From Rattus norvegicus (taxonomy: Eukaryota; Chordata; Mammalia; Rodentia; Muridae), in assembly GCF_036323735.1 (NCBI RefSeq), contig NC_086027.1, positions 83,991,162 to 84,055,161 on the forward strand: a stretch of DNA of 64,000 bases, written 5' to 3'. Every line of letters begins with the position of its first letter. Position 1 is the first letter of the stretch. Shown in pieces: positions 62,936 to 64,000 of the stretch. A program made the position numbers and the translations under genes. The notes under the pieces were generated by a model, which was given only the letters and a program-made list of their open reading frames with translations, did not search any database and was not told the DNA's origin.

Positions 62936-64000
62936 TGTTAAGCTAACTCCTACTACCCTTCAAGACTTTGCATGTGACTTCTCCCACAGAGCATTACTTT
63001 TCCAGTACAAGCATGGAGCACCCACCTCACAGTTTTTCTTAAGAGTCTGGATATGAGAGCTCAGCCAACATTCAGAGGAAGAACGGAAGGTTCTCAATCA
63101 AATACACTCACTTTATGCCCCTCCCTGAGGGGGGGAAATGCTAGCTTTCCAGTTCAGGAAAAGTATGAGACATAGACTTTGCCCATAAAAAGGAATTAGT
63201 CTAGATGGCAAGACAGAAATGTGAACAAGCCATACAGAGTATTATGTAGGCAACGCCCACTTTCACCCTAAAGTAGCAGCATGCATAGTGTTAAAACGAG
63301 CAACAATACTAAGGTACTGCCCACAAAACCAACAAGTTCCAGAAGAGTCGAGAAAGGAAAGACCAATATTGACTGGTATTATCAAAGGTCACTATTATTA
63401 ATACTCCCACTGTTTGGCATCCAGTGAATATTCCTTTTGGCCAAGCTCAATCCTTAGAAGAGAAACCTAGGCAGAAGCTTCTGACAGGCCACAATTATCT
63501 ACTCCCCATTCATTCTTGTGCCAGTCCCTTTGTATAAACACTGTGATTTTCCACAGCCTGCTGTGCCCACAAGACAGTCCCCAAATGGTAGCCCTGAGCT
63601 TTTTACACCTTCCTCTATTGCTAGATACTAAAGGGACCGGACAACAAATGACCATCCTTCTACTAATCCAGATCTCAGCAAGCAGAAGTGAACACTGGCC
63701 AGCCAGCCTTCCCAAGGCTACAGAAGGACAGCCACATGGCACCTTAACAGAGATGTTAAGTCGGAAAAGCCCACTTTCACCGTCTTCATTCTTCCCCCAC
63801 CTTCTCTACACACATCTCAAAGTTCATCAAACTTTCCACAAGCAACTTTTTCAGGCAAAGGGCTTTCCAACCACACCAGCCACCTAACACCCAAAATGCA
63901 GGTTGCCACCCAGGCACTCTGCCCAAATTTATAGAAGGAGAAAGGAAACAACAAATATCCTACCTCTACCATAAACTGTTCCAAGAAAGAATTTTCTTCA
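62936..64000. other. Unique noncoding sequence to window end
   Basis: About 1.1 kb with no recognised repeat. The 123-codon plus frame 63516-63887 and the 91-codon minus frame 63467-63742 overlap and show no domain, so neither is called. Confidence 0.4.

Overview
The window is mammalian nuclear DNA, almost certainly from rat (Rattus norvegicus or a close relative). The evidence is the repeat content: tRNA-Ala/BC1-derived ID SINEs flanked by target-site duplications (TSDs), rodent B1, B2, B3 and B4 SINEs, RSINE1-type SINEs, URR1 hAT remnants, rat-type L1 segments and many (CA)n, (GA)n and (TTC)n tracts. Old mammalian MIR copies are also present. Nothing prokaryotic, viral or operon-like is seen. 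No bona fide multi-exon gene could be recognised, so the window looks intergenic or deeply intronic, and almost all long open frames fall in repeats or microsatellites.

Gene-derived sequence is limited to three retroposed pieces in the first 12.2 kb. (1) At 6873-7514 there is a processed copy of Atp5mc2 (mitochondrial ATP synthase c subunit) with an uninterrupted 139-codon frame, an AATAAA signal, an A tract and a 10-bp TSD. It sits between the two halves of a B4 SINE. (2) At 8723-10928 there is a rat L1 segment with a GC-rich 5' UTR, an ORF1 broken by one in-frame stop, and only the first ~131 codons of ORF2. (3) At 10929-12176 this L1 passes directly into about 1.2 kb that looks like a host mRNA 3' UTR ending in AATAAA and an A tail. 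One 12-bp TSD flanks the L1 and the 3' UTR together, so they appear to have inserted as one chimeric retrotranscript. This is the most unusual object in the window.

Region by region: 1-6.8 kb is SINE-rich, with an ID nested in a B2 and a (CCTT)n tract. 6.8-12.2 kb holds the retroposed cluster. 12.2-35 kb is mostly unique noncoding sequence with scattered SINEs, MIRs and microsatellites, plus possible regulatory motifs (a perfect MEF2 site, two CTCF-like sites). 35-39 kb contains a URR1 split by a B1 and a purine tract, a 5'-truncated L1 end, a ~330-bp TTC/CCT/ATC tract, a CA/CG Z-DNA-prone tract and a second URR1. 39-53 kb is B4-, B1- and RSINE1-rich with an ID and a short L1 end. 53-64 kb has young B2 and ID copies, several old mammalian repeats and a 560-bp TG/TGTC array.

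All repeat family names come from pattern recognition and were not checked with a library search. Ends of diverged SINEs are approximate to about 10-20 bp.
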